Assembly: GCA_000320545.1 (NCBI GenBank)
Contig: ADNK01001727.1
Coordinates: 1 to 47,500, forward strand
Origin: Bigelowiella natans CCMP2755
Taxonomy: Eukaryota; Cercozoa; Chlorarachniophyceae
Length of the DNA: 47,500 nt
Direction: 5' to 3'
The notes beneath the pieces were generated by a model that saw only the letters and a list, made by a program, of their open reading frames with translations, made no database searches and was not told the DNA's origin. A program made the translations under genes and the position numbers. Shown here one piece after another: positions 23,332 through 33,185 of the stretch; position 1 is the stretch's first letter; each line of letters begins with the position of its first letter.

Positions 23332-26300
23332 ATGTCACAGCAGCTAGAAGAACAGCAGGACTTTGGCTCGCAGGCCGTGCAAGGGCACGAGCAGAAACAG
23401 GAAAGGAAGGGCGATACGGACGCTAAGGAAGGAGGAGGAACACCTCCACAGGCACCGCCGGGACCAGCACCCGGGATTAAGAAAGCAGATGCAGCAGCAG
23501 AGGCACTGGAGAACTTCTACGAGGCGGACGACGAGGACGTGGCCGCCGAAAGCAAGAAGGTCGTAATGGCATTACGAGCCTTGCGACCCAGGGCGAGCAA
23601 CTACGCCAAACTGAAAGTATCGATAGAATACAAGTATCAGACACATGATGTTTGGGCAGCTATCATGCAGGACATCATGGATTACGAAGCAGACTTACCT
23701 CCAGAGTGGGCAGCTTTGTTTAGGAACGACGGGGGTCTGGGCGCCTCGCGGGGGACGACCCAGAGCACCGTCAAGCAGCAGCAGCCGGTACAGCGGAACA
23801 CCCAGTTCATGTCTGTTAAAACAGCACCGGTTATGATAACGAAATACAACGGGAAAAGAGGTGAGGCAAGGAGGTGGTGGAAGAACGCTAGGAGTATACT
23901 CTGCGACTTTACCCCTAACCCCACCGAAAACGACAAGCTCAAATGGCTAGCTATAATAAAGCAAGCCATGGACCTTTACGAGACAGGCAGGACCCGGATC
24001 AGGCAGCTAGAGAAAATACACACTACAGTTAGTGGGCTACGAGACGTTGAGGCGATAATGAAGGCTTTTGTAAATGAACAGGATGCTAACTCCCTACCCC
24101 AGGCTATTAGAAAATACAGAGCAATGATGCAGCATGAGAGAGAACCTGTTAGAGACTTTGCCACGCGCTTCCAGGATATGATCGACGAACTACATGATTT
24201 TAATTACAACACAGGTGATGATCAGGCAAGGTTTGAAGAGTTCAAGTTAAAGATAAAGGAATCCACTTACGTTACGGAGAAAGGCTACACCACGATGGAG
24301 GCAGCAGTGCAGGCTATATCCCTACGCGAGCAGGAGCAGGACCGCAAGTTTACCAGCCCTAAGGTACCTGGCATAGGAAACATTAACGCTATTAAGCCGC
24401 AGCGAGACTGGTACAAGGACAGGGAAGGTAACCGACGTTGCGGATACTGCTCACGTAAAGGGAAACACACCGCTAAAGACTGCAGAGACAGGAAAGAAGG
24501 ACGACCCAGGATGACGATCAGGCAGCTCAACGAACACTACGAGAAGTTAAAGAGAAAGAAAGGCAGAGGACAAGGATATAACAACAGCAAATGGCAAGGC
24601 AGCAACAACGGGAAGAACAATAAATATAAGAACAAAAAGCAGAACAGTATCAATGCTATACAGCAGCAGATAAACGGAATATTAGATCACCTTAAGCAGG
24701 CGCCGACGAAGACAGCAGTACCAGCAACGCAGGACCAAGACAAGCCCATGACCCTAGACGACATAAAGAACTTAGGAGTATGCAACATTAATGACGAAGA
24801 CGCTAACAGGACTATCAAAGTTGCTATGACCAAGGTTAAAGTTAAAGACAGCTACGGAGACTACAAGAAACTACCTGCCCTTTGGGATAGTGGCAGCATG
24901 CCGAAGTCCTTCATAAGCCTAAGCACAGTAAGAAGGTTAGGACTATTGGATCAAGTGACTAAGAAAGAACGTAAATATGCTCAAGCAGACGGAAGCTCTT
25001 CCATGAAGACCGTCGGTGAGCTAATGCTAAAGCTACAGATACCTGGCAGCGACGCGGAGACCCAAATCAAGACCCGAGTAGCCATGACTTTATCCATGGA
25101 ACTACTCCTCGGACAGGATGCCCTAGAAAAATTAGGGGGGATCATATCATTCTACAATCACAAGATATACTTTGCTAAGTTGCCAAAGAAGTCAGGCAGG
25201 ACCATCAGCCAGAACATGATACGGCTTGACGAGTGGACCTCTGAGTCAAGCGTTAATGCGTTAGAGTTTATGGACCTAGCGGACAACAAGCTACCTACAC
25301 CTACCGAGCTACGGAAGAAGAACCCCGGCAAGACCATCCGACAGATAACGGAGCTACTGGACAAGACCCCCCCAGCTGATGATTGGGATATCGACAAAGG
25401 CAAAAAGTACATTAATAAAATATTAAACGAGAAGTACTCTGACATCACCAAGCCGACGACGAAGCCCTCCAGCAAGCTTACCCCAGTAAAGATCGAGCTA
25501 AAGAAGGGATACGAAGAGTGCATCATCAATGACCCAGAACATAGGCGACCGGAAGCGGACTGGGAAAAGATAGAGTGGCAGATCAATGAATGGGCAAAGG
25601 AAGGGAAGATAGAGCCAAGCAACTCACCATGGAACGTGAGACATGTGCTAGCTAAGAAACCTACTTACCCTTTCTTCCGCCTGGCGCACAACTTCATCCG
25701 CCACAACCGAGTAATAAAGAGGATCCAGACACCTACACCAAGGATAGATGACGTTATTGAACACGTCATAGGATACAAATACTACTCTTCCCTAGATAAA
25801 AATGAATCATACATGCAGACACCCATCCACAAAACCTCCCGCCCCATTACCGCGTTCTCCAGCAGGCACAGGAAGTGGCACTTCGTCGTATTCCCTTACG
25901 GCCTAAGCATATCAGGGGATGCGTTCAGTAGTCAGAACTACAGGGCATACACACATGATGGGATGGCGTCTGTGTTGTGGGTGTTTGTGTTTGTGTATGT
26001 GGATGATGACATAATATGTACCAACACAGTCGTCGCTCAGATCTTCCTCCTGGAAAATATATTTATTAGGTTTGCACACTTCGGTTTTACTATTAGACTG
26101 CAGAAGTGTACATTCCTAGCTACAAGAATCAAGTGGTGTGGATATTACCTGGAGCAAGGCCGCATCACCCCAAACCCCGAGAAAGTAGCAGCACTACAGC
26201 AAGCCCCTAAACCTAAGAATGCAAAGGAGTTAAAGTCATTCTTGCAGACTGCAGCTTGGATACTACGTAGGTTCTCCCCTACCTACGCTAGGACTGCAGC

Positions 26301-28305
26301 TGCTTTTACTACTGCTTACCGGAAGGAGAACTCTGTAGGCCTCAGCTTCGCTAAGGTGTGGGCCAAGGCTGGCCTTGATGCCCACTTCGATAACCTAATA
26401 AAGTTATGCAGCAACACCCTATTGAATGCTAAGCTAGACACTACTAGACCAGCTACCCTATGGACAGACTGGTCTAAGCTAGGTATGGCTGCTGTACTTA
26501 CCCAAGACCAGCAGATCATACGGGTGTGGGGCAGGGCCTGCACAGCAGCTGAGGCCAAGTACAGCCCTACAAAAGGAGAGTATAAAGCCATGACTGAGGC
26601 GCAGAGGAAACTAAGATACTACCTGCTGTCGGTGCCCAGCTTCACCTTAATGACTGACCACAAGCCCCTCCTAGGCATCGACCGCAAGCTCGAAGCGCCT
26701 AACGATGAGTATGCAGCTATGAGGGCGGACACGGAAGAGTTTAGGGACAAGAGGACAGTGGTCTACGCACCAGGAGACAAGCAGCTTGCTGACTATTTCA
26801 GCAGGCTGTTCGAAAAGAAAGTCCCTACCCAGGTCACCCCTATGGTTAACGCGATTACCTTCGAGGACGGCGACTTCCTGCCTGAGCCAGAGGAGCTCCA
26901 GCACCTTCAAGAACACCTGGATAAATACAAACACAAGCATGAGGTACTTAGTGATAGGATATATGTATACACTAATAATGTTAGGCGTACCTACGTGCCA
27001 CGGCGGACCAGGGGAGCCCTTCTCTTTACCGCCCATGGACCTGCACACGTAGGAGAAAACCATATCACTGCTCTACTCTACCATTACTACTGGCCCTACA
27101 AGCTAAAAGAGATAAGGACATACCTGCGTGGCTGCAGGTGCTCCAGCTTGAAGGCGGCAGGCGTCGCCACCAAGGAGTCCAGCAAGAGCCGTGCATCTAA
27201 GAAAATCAAAGCAAGGAACTTCTTAGATATCGTGCAAATTGATGTTTATAAGTACGATGGCTATCACTACCTTACCTTCGTTGATGTGGCCACTGGAAAG
27301 TGCTGGGTTAAAAAGATTATCAAGGTCAACGTTGCTAAGAAGAACAAAGGCTTATATAAGCAGAGGCTTACTAACTGCTACCGTACCTGGGAGTCTGAGC
27401 TCCAGGCTATCCCTGATGAAGTTAGCATAAACAAGATACCAAAGAAGTTACATGTGGATAATGAGACCTCTCTTCTACAGCTACCACACCCTAATATTGA
27501 TGCCTCACCTGTATACTATGCCCAGTCCAACTCCAAGGTAGAGCGACTCCACCGCACCTTGGCCAACCTAAGCAGGATAAATAGCACCACACCAGACAAG
27601 ATACAAGGGTTAGTAAACGACACCTTCACGTCTGGGGGAGGTATCAAGGATAAGGAGAGGGAAGAAGGCGACGACAACGACGACGATACCGAGAGCGAAG
27701 ACGAGAAGGTCCCGTACGATGGCCGAGTTCTAAAGGAAGGACAGTATGTTAGGGCCAAGGTAAATCTGAGATCGAGAAATAAACAAGACCCCTTCTGGGG
27801 TGGCGTTGCAAAGGTTACCGAGAGGAAGGGGAGGAAGCAGTACTACATCTATGATGGGAACAGGGTCACCTTGCGCCACATCAGTCACCTAAAGAATTAT
27901 GATATCGGTGAGAAGCTCCTAGAGGATGTTAAAGTAAACCCTACTGTGTGGGAGCGAGCAATGCCTTGTTTAGGACCCCGACCTAAGTTCGATGTGGAAT
28001 ATGGAAACAATAAGGTCAGGGTGAACGACGATTGGCGCATGAAGATTGTCTATCTAGGCTACCCTGGATTACGAAATATGGAGAGGGTAGCTATGAAAAT
28101 AAAGGACGGAAAATATCAGCTACTCTACCTAGCTGTTCCCGACTTACCCTTTGAGCACTGGTATAAGGTCCTGGGGGACCTTGATGCAGAGGGCTGGTAT
28201 GGACACGAACCTAAGGACGAAGGTGAGTTCTGGGTAAGCGACAAAGGAGATAAGGTTAGAGAGGAATCTATTACCTGGTGGTTGGTGAAGTTCCGAAAGC
28301 GATGA
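23332..28305 (+). CDS. Gag-Pol polyprotein of the Ty3/gypsy element
   Basis: 1657 residues in one frame, so gag and pol are fused without a frameshift. Order: gag; one zinc knuckle C-x2-C-x5-H-x4-C at about 370 (CGYCSRKGKH), one residue longer than the usual CCHC spacing; aspartic protease DSG near 520; reverse transcriptase with YVDD at 889-892; RNase H with D1046 (WTDWS) and TDHKPLL near 1108; integrase zinc site from H1235 (HVGENH to CRC); catalytic core D1304, D1376, E1404. A GPY/F-like integrase C-terminal module follows (DPFWGGVAKVTE, HISHLKNY). About 130 further residues have no domain I recognise and are not a clear chromodomain. The D1376-E1404 spacing (27 residues between) is shorter than the canonical 35. 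No stop or frameshift is present, so the element may be active. Confidence 0.96.
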   Translation: MSQQLEEQQDFGSQAVQGHEQKQERKGDTDAKEGGGTPPQAPPGPAPGIKKADAAAEALENFYEADDEDVAAESKKVVMALRALRPRASNYAKLKVSIEYKYQTHDVWAAIMQDIMDYEADLPPEWAALFRNDGGLGASRGTTQSTVKQQQPVQRNTQFMSVKTAPVMITKYNGKRGEARRWWKNARSILCDFTPNPTENDKLKWLAIIKQAMDLYETGRTRIRQLEKIHTTVSGLRDVEAIMKAFVNEQDANSLPQAIRKYRAMMQHEREPVRDFATRFQDMIDELHDFNYNTGDDQARFEEFKLKIKESTYVTEKGYTTMEAAVQAISLREQEQDRKFTSPKVPGIGNINAIKPQRDWYKDREGNRRCGYCSRKGKHTAKDCRDRKEGRPRMTIRQLNEHYEKLKRKKGRGQGYNNSKWQGSNNGKNNKYKNKKQNSINAIQQQINGILDHLKQAPTKTAVPATQDQDKPMTLDDIKNLGVCNINDEDANRTIKVAMTKVKVKDSYGDYKKLPALWDSGSMPKSFISLSTVRRLGLLDQVTKKERKYAQADGSSSMKTVGELMLKLQIPGSDAETQIKTRVAMTLSMELLLGQDALEKLGGIISFYNHKIYFAKLPKKSGRTISQNMIRLDEWTSESSVNALEFMDLADNKLPTPTELRKKNPGKTIRQITELLDKTPPADDWDIDKGKKYINKILNEKYSDITKPTTKPSSKLTPVKIELKKGYEECIINDPEHRRPEADWEKIEWQINEWAKEGKIEPSNSPWNVRHVLAKKPTYPFFRLAHNFIRHNRVIKRIQTPTPRIDDVIEHVIGYKYYSSLDKNESYMQTPIHKTSRPITAFSSRHRKWHFVVFPYGLSISGDAFSSQNYRAYTHDGMASVLWVFVFVYVDDDIICTNTVVAQIFLLENIFIRFAHFGFTIRLQKCTFLATRIKWCGYYLEQGRITPNPEKVAALQQAPKPKNAKELKSFLQTAAWILRRFSPTYARTAAAFTTAYRKENSVGLSFAKVWAKAGLDAHFDNLIKLCSNTLLNAKLDTTRPATLWTDWSKLGMAAVLTQDQQIIRVWGRACTAAEAKYSPTKGEYKAMTEAQRKLRYYLLSVPSFTLMTDHKPLLGIDRKLEAPNDEYAAMRADTEEFRDKRTVVYAPGDKQLADYFSRLFEKKVPTQVTPMVNAITFEDGDFLPEPEELQHLQEHLDKYKHKHEVLSDRIYVYTNNVRRTYVPRRTRGALLFTAHGPAHVGENHITALLYHYYWPYKLKEIRTYLRGCRCSSLKAAGVATKESSKSRASKKIKARNFLDIVQIDVYKYDGYHYLTFVDVATGKCWVKKIIKVNVAKKNKGLYKQRLTNCYRTWESELQAIPDEVSINKIPKKLHVDNETSLLQLPHPNIDASPVYYAQSNSKVERLHRTLANLSRINSTTPDKIQGLVNDTFTSGGGIKDKEREEGDDNDDDTESEDEKVPYDGRVLKEGQYVRAKVNLRSRNKQDPFWGGVAKVTERKGRKQYYIYDGNRVTLRHISHLKNYDIGEKLLEDVKVNPTVWERAMPCLGPRPKFDVEYGNNKVRVNDDWRMKIVYLGYPGLRNMERVAMKIKDGKYQLLYLAVPDLPFEHWYKVLGDLDAEGWYGHEPKDEGEFWVSDKGDKVREESITWWLVKFRKR

Positions 28306-28348
28306 AGGTCTAAGGGAATAAGGAAGGAAGGAAGGAGCAACGTGACTT

Positions 28349-28356
28349 GGGGGAGG
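28349..28356 (+). other. Polypurine tract
   Basis: GGGGGAGG directly abuts the TG of the right LTR, as expected for the plus-strand primer. A longer purine-rich stretch lies at 28311-28338. Confidence 0.75.
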
Positions 28357-28682
28357 TGTAGCGCGTACCACTACGCGGGCACAAGTCACGTGCGACAACA
28401 AAGGGGTTGTCGCGGATATAGAATATAGATAACGTAGATATTAATACAGCATAGGCACGTGGGTTCCGGCGGGACTCATGGCAGCACACCGGAAGTGTGC
28501 TGCCCCACGTGCGGCGGCATTCGCGAAAGCTTCGCGAATGATTACGCAGTGCACGATTTAATAAAAATATAATCTTTAATAAAAATAAACACAACTCTTC
28601 AAAAGGAAGCAAACGTGCCTTTCCCCCCCCCTGCCTACTTGTGCACGTAGCGCCTCGGCCTGTGAACACCTTACGCGCAACA
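28357..28682 (+). repeat. 3' LTR
   Basis: 326 bp, the same sequence as the 5' LTR at every position I compared, including the C run and both stem-loops. Followed by ATGA. Confidence 0.97.
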
Positions 28683-30065
28683 ATGACTGAACGTTGCGAA
28701 CACACTGGTGCATTCGCAACACGTCTTTGACACGGCTGAATTGGCATGAAAAGGCATCACTTGTGCCCTGCAATGTCGAGCATGAAACGCTGCAATTGCT
28801 GTTTGATCTGACGTGATGCAAATCTCATTCGGCACTCGACGCCATGCGCACAACTGTGCTCAGATGGAACAAATGGCGTGACCGCATGTGGCGTGCACAC
28901 GTTTCCGCTTTGTGATGAGAACAGCACCGTTCCAGCGTTGTCATTGCACTTCGCACGTTCATCACGTCGTGTTTCACGAGATGGTTTTCACGTTCACACA
29001 CATTGCAATCCAAGCTCGCGTTTGAGTGGGAGTTTTGATTTGCTTTCGACGCACGTGTGGCGATCAAGATCGCGATTGTGCAGTGAAGCGCGTTTGTGGC
29101 CTTCACACGTGGGATCAGCAACTCGCGGCGCGTGGTTCTTGCCTCCAAAGTGGACAACCAAGCATGCGTGATCTTGCAAAGCGTGCACAAGTCCAGCTGG
29201 TGCACGTTGAGTCGCTTCAGCGCACCGCCGTGCAGGCGTTGCAGGCCTGCTAGCTGGCTGGCCTGGTGGCCTCTGCGCCTGCTAGCCTGCCCGTCCAGCC
29301 GTGCAAGTGCAACTTTGGTTGAGCCACAATGGCGCTTGCATTTCAATGCGCCCTCACTAGCTCTGGAGCTCTGGAGCTCGGTCAATTGATTGCATGTGAT
29401 TCTGGATTGGACGACAGTCAATCAAACAACAGTCGGAGCATGAACCAGTGCAATTGGTTGCTTCATTTCATGTGTCAAACACATCCACACTTTCACCCGG
29501 GTGATGCCAACGTGAGTTCGAACATGCACGCGCGCATGCATGCACATGATCGTAGACACTGACAAACATGATCATGGTGCTGTAGCCGCACAAGGACCTC
29601 TTGACCTGCAGGTCCATGTGGGATGAGTTCATGTTGTCTGTGACATGTGTGTCGATGACCACTTCACATGCACCTCTAATTGTTCCAACCTCATGTGCGT
29701 GCAGCACAAACTAGCAAAGTAGCGTGCATGTGAACATGTGCATCCATGTGTGCATTCCGCTTTGCAGGATGAGGATTTAAAATTTTGATCATTCATTAGA
29801 TCCGTCTAACATGTAATTGTGTGTGTGTAATTGTATACGTATCTTCCATGAAGGGCATTCGCATTCGCTGTTACTGCTTTAGTAGCGTGTTCCTTCTATC
29901 AAGGGCATTCGCATTCGCTTTTACTGTCCGAAGTGAGTGATCTCCTCATAGACACCATCATCTTCATCCAGTTCTCTCTGAGTCCAACTCATTCACCGAT
30001 GCTACATCATCATTTCCCCTCGTTTCAACTGGGCTCTCTAGCGCTGTTTAGTACCTGTTCCGAAC
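28683..30065. other. Gene-free TG/CA-rich DNA right of the element
   Basis: No exon is supported to 29770. The DNA is rich in TGCA, CACGTG-like and GCATGC-type words (for example ACATGCACGCGCGCATGCATG near 29522). After 29780 composition shifts. AAGGGCATTCGCATTCGCT is repeated at 29851 and 29900, about 49 bases apart. Confidence 0.55.
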
Positions 30066-30200
30066 TCTAAATTGGATGCTCTTTCCTCAACATTTGTTTC
30101 CACCCCCACCTCTAAATTGGATGCTCTTTCCTCAACATTTGTTTCCACCCCCACGTCTAAATTGGATGCTCTTTCCTCAACATTTGTTTCCACCCCCACG
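30066..30200. repeat. Tandem repeat, 3 x 45 bp
   Basis: Units start TCTAAATTGGATGCTC at 30066, 30111 and 30156 and end CACCCCCAC. They differ only at the last base (C or G). Confidence 0.96.
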
Positions 30201-30811
30201 TCCGAGTTTTAATTTTTAGACGATATTTCGACGTACTGGAGCTCCACAGTTTGAGCAACTTCTCTCTTGGACCTAGAAACCCAATATGTGATGACTCTCT
30301 ACTACTGGATGATGGCACAATAAAATACGACGAAAAAATTGAAGTAATATGAGACATCATCATCATATTCTGGGACTTCGACTTACATAGGCGCAGGGAC
30401 AAAGGAATGGACAAATGCAGAGAGGAAACGCAAATAAACACAGGGCTACACAGCAAATCCAAGCCTGATTGGAGGAATTCTAACTTAGTGTCCTTGAATA
30501 ATGGTTGTCTGAAGAAGAGCTTTTACTAGTATTTATTACCCAGACTGAAACCCGGACAGGCTCATCTCTAATATGCAAAACTGCGCCACAATTGTGGCAT
30601 GTAGGTACCCCAACCTGTATGAGAAATCATCAACATGTACAACAATTATTTTACCAAATAATTAAGACAAAAATTCACTCGTTCCCCTCTCCCCCTCCTC
30701 TCTTCCCATTCTACAACACTTAGACTTGGGACCATAAATGCTTCCCACCATACTACTATATTACACTTATATCAACTATAAATTACGTTCTATTAACCAT
30801 ATATTTATATA

Positions 30812-30851
<40 letters not shown>

Positions 30852-30903
30852 GTGCGTGTGTGTGTGCGTGTGTGTGTGTGTGTGTGTATTATCAATCCCT
30901 AAC
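30201..30903. other. Gene-free stretch with (AT)n-(GT)n tract
   Basis: No exon supported. A compound microsatellite of AT (30814-30849) followed by GT (30850-30888) lies just left of the next minisatellite. Confidence 0.55.
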
Positions 30904-31078
30904 TTCCGAATATGATGGTTCATCATTCTGGCCTATTTCTAAATATTCCGAACATGATGGTTTATCATTCTGGTCTACTTCTATTCTAAATATTCCGAAT
31001 ATGATGGTTTATCATTCTGGTCTATTTCTAAATATTCCGAATATGATGGTTTATCATTCTGGCCTGTTTTTAAATATT
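30904..31078. repeat. Minisatellite, 4 units of 42-47 bp
   Basis: Units begin TTCCGAAYATGATGG at 30904, 30946, 30993 and 31035 and share TTTATCATTCTGG. The second has a 5-base insertion. Confidence 0.92.
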
Positions 31079-31190
31079 ACAGGGTTTCCCATCGATATGC
31101 TGGGTGGCTGCTGTGTTACTGGTTGTGCAACGTATACACCTGCTATTATCCAACATCTTATTTGCTCCATCACATAACATCACTCATACA

Positions 31191-32168
31191 TTATTTTGTG
31201 GATATGAAATATCGTTTCTCCATTAATAAGTAGTTACTCTGAGGTTGATTCTGGATGTTGTATATCGGCTGCTGCTGTTGCCCATACTGTGCATTCATAG
31301 TATGTGGCTGCTGGATATATGTTGGCTGACCATACATTTGTACAGGAGCAGCAGCCTATTTGAAGAAAAAGAAGAAGAAGAAGAAGAAGAAGAAGAAGAA
31401 GAAGAAGAAGAAGCAGAAGAAGAAGCACAAAATGATAATCAAATCTTAGGTGTGCTATGAGAAAGCACGATGAAATACAAATATGGGAATTAGTACTATA
31501 CTGTGGCTGGTTGAACGTAATGAGTTGGCTGAGCATGAACCGCGTATGGCTGGTGCTGCTGCTGCTGCTGGATGGCTACTGGTTGCTGTTGGTGATGATG
31601 CTGCTGCAATTTTAAGAGAGAGAATGAATACACAGTTGTCATTATCATCATGCTCGATTTGTGACTCAGCCGTATCTTTGGAACTATACAATTCAAAGCC
31701 CAATATAGTCCGATAGCTATCTTATTGTTGGAAAAACAACATTCTGTGCCTCTTACGAGTCTTCAGGCTTGAAAACCGTATGCCGTATCTCTTCCACACA
31801 CCATAAATACCCGCTTCCCTATCCCCTACGAAACACATCCAAAAACAGCTATGGTGATAAGAGTCTACGTATTACTTCCTCGTAAGCAGGAGGCATCTCG
31901 CCATTACCCCCTCCTGAAACTGTTACATCTTGTGGTGTATGTGGCATGATTCGATTGCGACGAACAATCAATCTTGGGTTAGTGACAGTAGGTCTTTTGT
32001 CCGAAGCCTTTCCCTTCTTGAGTCTTGTTCTTACGTAGACAAATTGATCTGAATCACTCTTTTTATTTTTCTCGCTCTCTCTCTCCCTCTCCTTCTTTCT
32101 CGCCCCCTCCTCTGTGAAAGAAGAAGATGACGAACGATGTCCTCTGAGCAATGGATATGATGAGCGTA
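31191..32168 (-). CDS. Low-complexity Q/P/Y-rich protein, 5' end missing
   Basis: Three exons with agreeing phases: 32168-31876, 31603-31502 and 31355-31191, ending in TAA. The first encodes a Ser run, a long Arg/Glu/Lys stretch, and PPAYEE, close to a PPxY-type WW-ligand motif. The second and third encode a Gln/His/Pro/Tyr-rich tail (QHHHQQQPVAIQQQQQHQPY; MYGQPTYIQQPH; AQYGQQQQPIY). Such composition is common in prion-like or RNA-granule proteins, but function cannot be assigned. The 5' exon supplying one base of phase is not found; ATGTCGCAG followed by GT at 32199-32207 is a candidate but its phase does not fit. An alternative frame of the second exon is also open, but only the Q frame continues in phase. 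Confidence 0.6.
31371..31413. repeat. (AAG)n microsatellite
   Basis: About 14 AAG units in the last intron of the Q-rich gene; on the coding strand a (CTT)n run that forms the pyrimidine tract of the acceptor before 31355. Confidence 0.95.
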
Positions 32169-32491
32169 CTGAAAATTTAAGTAGTATCGTCGAGGGAAAA
32201 CTACCTGCGACATTGTTTTCTAACCTAAATTTACTTTTTACCCAAAATTATCCATTATGTTGATACGACATAGATAAACGCCATATTTTCCCCACTTTTC
32301 CCCACCATTTAAGTAATATATGGATATGTTCAATAAAATTCAATATTTCGCCGAACTACCCACCTCTCACCTAGCCCCAAATCATAAAAACAAAGAAATA
32401 GGAATAAGGACGAAGAAATGCAAAACATGAACCAGGACAGTGATCTAGAGACTATAATGAAGAATCAAATGGTGTACAATAAAGATATAAC

Positions 32492-32493
<2 letters not shown>

Positions 32494-32531
<38 letters not shown>
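32494..32531. repeat. (AT)n microsatellite
   Basis: Nineteen AT units in the gap between the Q-rich gene and the possible RS-rich exon. Confidence 0.95.
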
Positions 32532-32534
<3 letters not shown>

Positions 32535-32634
32535 TGTACACCTTAGCCCATTTGGTGTTTGTGCGATGTGCATTTGAGAAAATTAGAATGACATACTACC
32601 ATAGACACGGTGTACAATGAGTATATGAAATATA

Positions 32635-32640
<6 letters not shown>

Positions 32641-32699
<59 letters not shown>
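32641..32699. repeat. (AT)n-(AC)n microsatellite
   Basis: About 25 AT units followed by four AC units, immediately left of the possible RS-rich exon. The flanks of this tract and of the one at 32494 share GAGTACACC-like / CAGTGTACACC wording, hinting at a local duplication. Confidence 0.92.
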
Positions 32700-33185
32700 G
32701 AGTACACCTTTCAAAGTCTAAACGTTTGTAATATTCCAATTAATGAACTTGTTTCGTATGTGATCGTCGTGAGAAACCAGGAAGGAGCTCGGGAGGCAAA
32801 ATTACCGGCGAAAAAGGTCCCCAGACGTACCTCCCGTTCACCAAAAATCAGAAGGAGGTCCCCAAGACGGCAGACTAGAAAAGAAATAATACAACTAAGC
32901 AGATCTCCAATTCGAGGCCGCTATCGCTACACCAAGAAGGAAAAACAATATTTGTCACGCATTCTCCAGCCTAATGAAAATGCCTCATCTCCGCGTTTTT
33001 CAATAAAGGATAACATTGCGAGTGCAATCTTTGTTGAAGATCCCATAAAAATTGATGAAGGCAAAGTTTTCTCTGAATCAGGAAAACATGAAAAGATGCC
33101 TGAAGTCAAGATGCCTGAAATAAATCCCGGTGACCTGCTGCCATCAGGATGCTCATCATCAGCATCAGGGAACATGTCGAAATGA
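32700..33185 (+). CDS. Possible RS/basic-rich protein, terminal exon only
   Basis: An open frame to TGA at 33185 with a non-random composition: Arg/Ser/Pro-rich (KKVPRRTSRSPKIRRRSPRR, RSPIRGRYRY) then acidic/Pro (MPEVKMPEINPGDLLPSG). RS-P repeats of this type occur in splicing-related proteins. The frame runs back through the AT microsatellite to an ATG at 32610, which is unlikely to be real; a splice acceptor such as TTTCAAAG at 32712 may be the true left edge. No upstream exon found. Confidence 0.4.
   Translation, partial: EYTFQSLNVCNIPINELVSYVIVVRNQEGAREAKLPAKKVPRRTSRSPKIRRRSPRRQTRKEIIQLSRSPIRGRYRYTKKEKQYLSRILQPNENASSPRFSIKDNIASAIFVEDPIKIDEGKVFSESGKHEKMPEVKMPEINPGDLLPSGCSSSASGNMSK

Larger units (their letters stand above)
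22967..28682 (+). mobile_element. Complete Ty3/gypsy LTR retrotransposon
   Basis: A 5716-bp element. Two 326-bp LTRs (22967-23292 and 28357-28682) begin TGTAGCG, end GCAACA and are flanked by ATGA on both sides (22963-22966, 28683-28686). A primer-binding-site candidate follows the left LTR and a purine tract precedes the right one. One uninterrupted frame encodes gag, protease, reverse transcriptase, RNase H and integrase, in that order, which defines the Ty3/gypsy (Metaviridae) group. I find no difference between the LTRs by eye, which implies a very recent insertion or, less interestingly, an assembly that copied one LTR. Confidence 0.97.

Noticed and set aside
28825-29421. 198-codon minus-strand open frame right of the retrotransposon
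   Set aside because: No domain, no splice or start context, and several overlapping frames on both strands are equally open in this stop-poor DNA.
30860-31177. 105-codon open frame over the 42-47-bp minisatellite
   Set aside because: Its start lies in a GT microsatellite, and one unit length is not a multiple of three, so the frame is not maintained by selection on the repeat.
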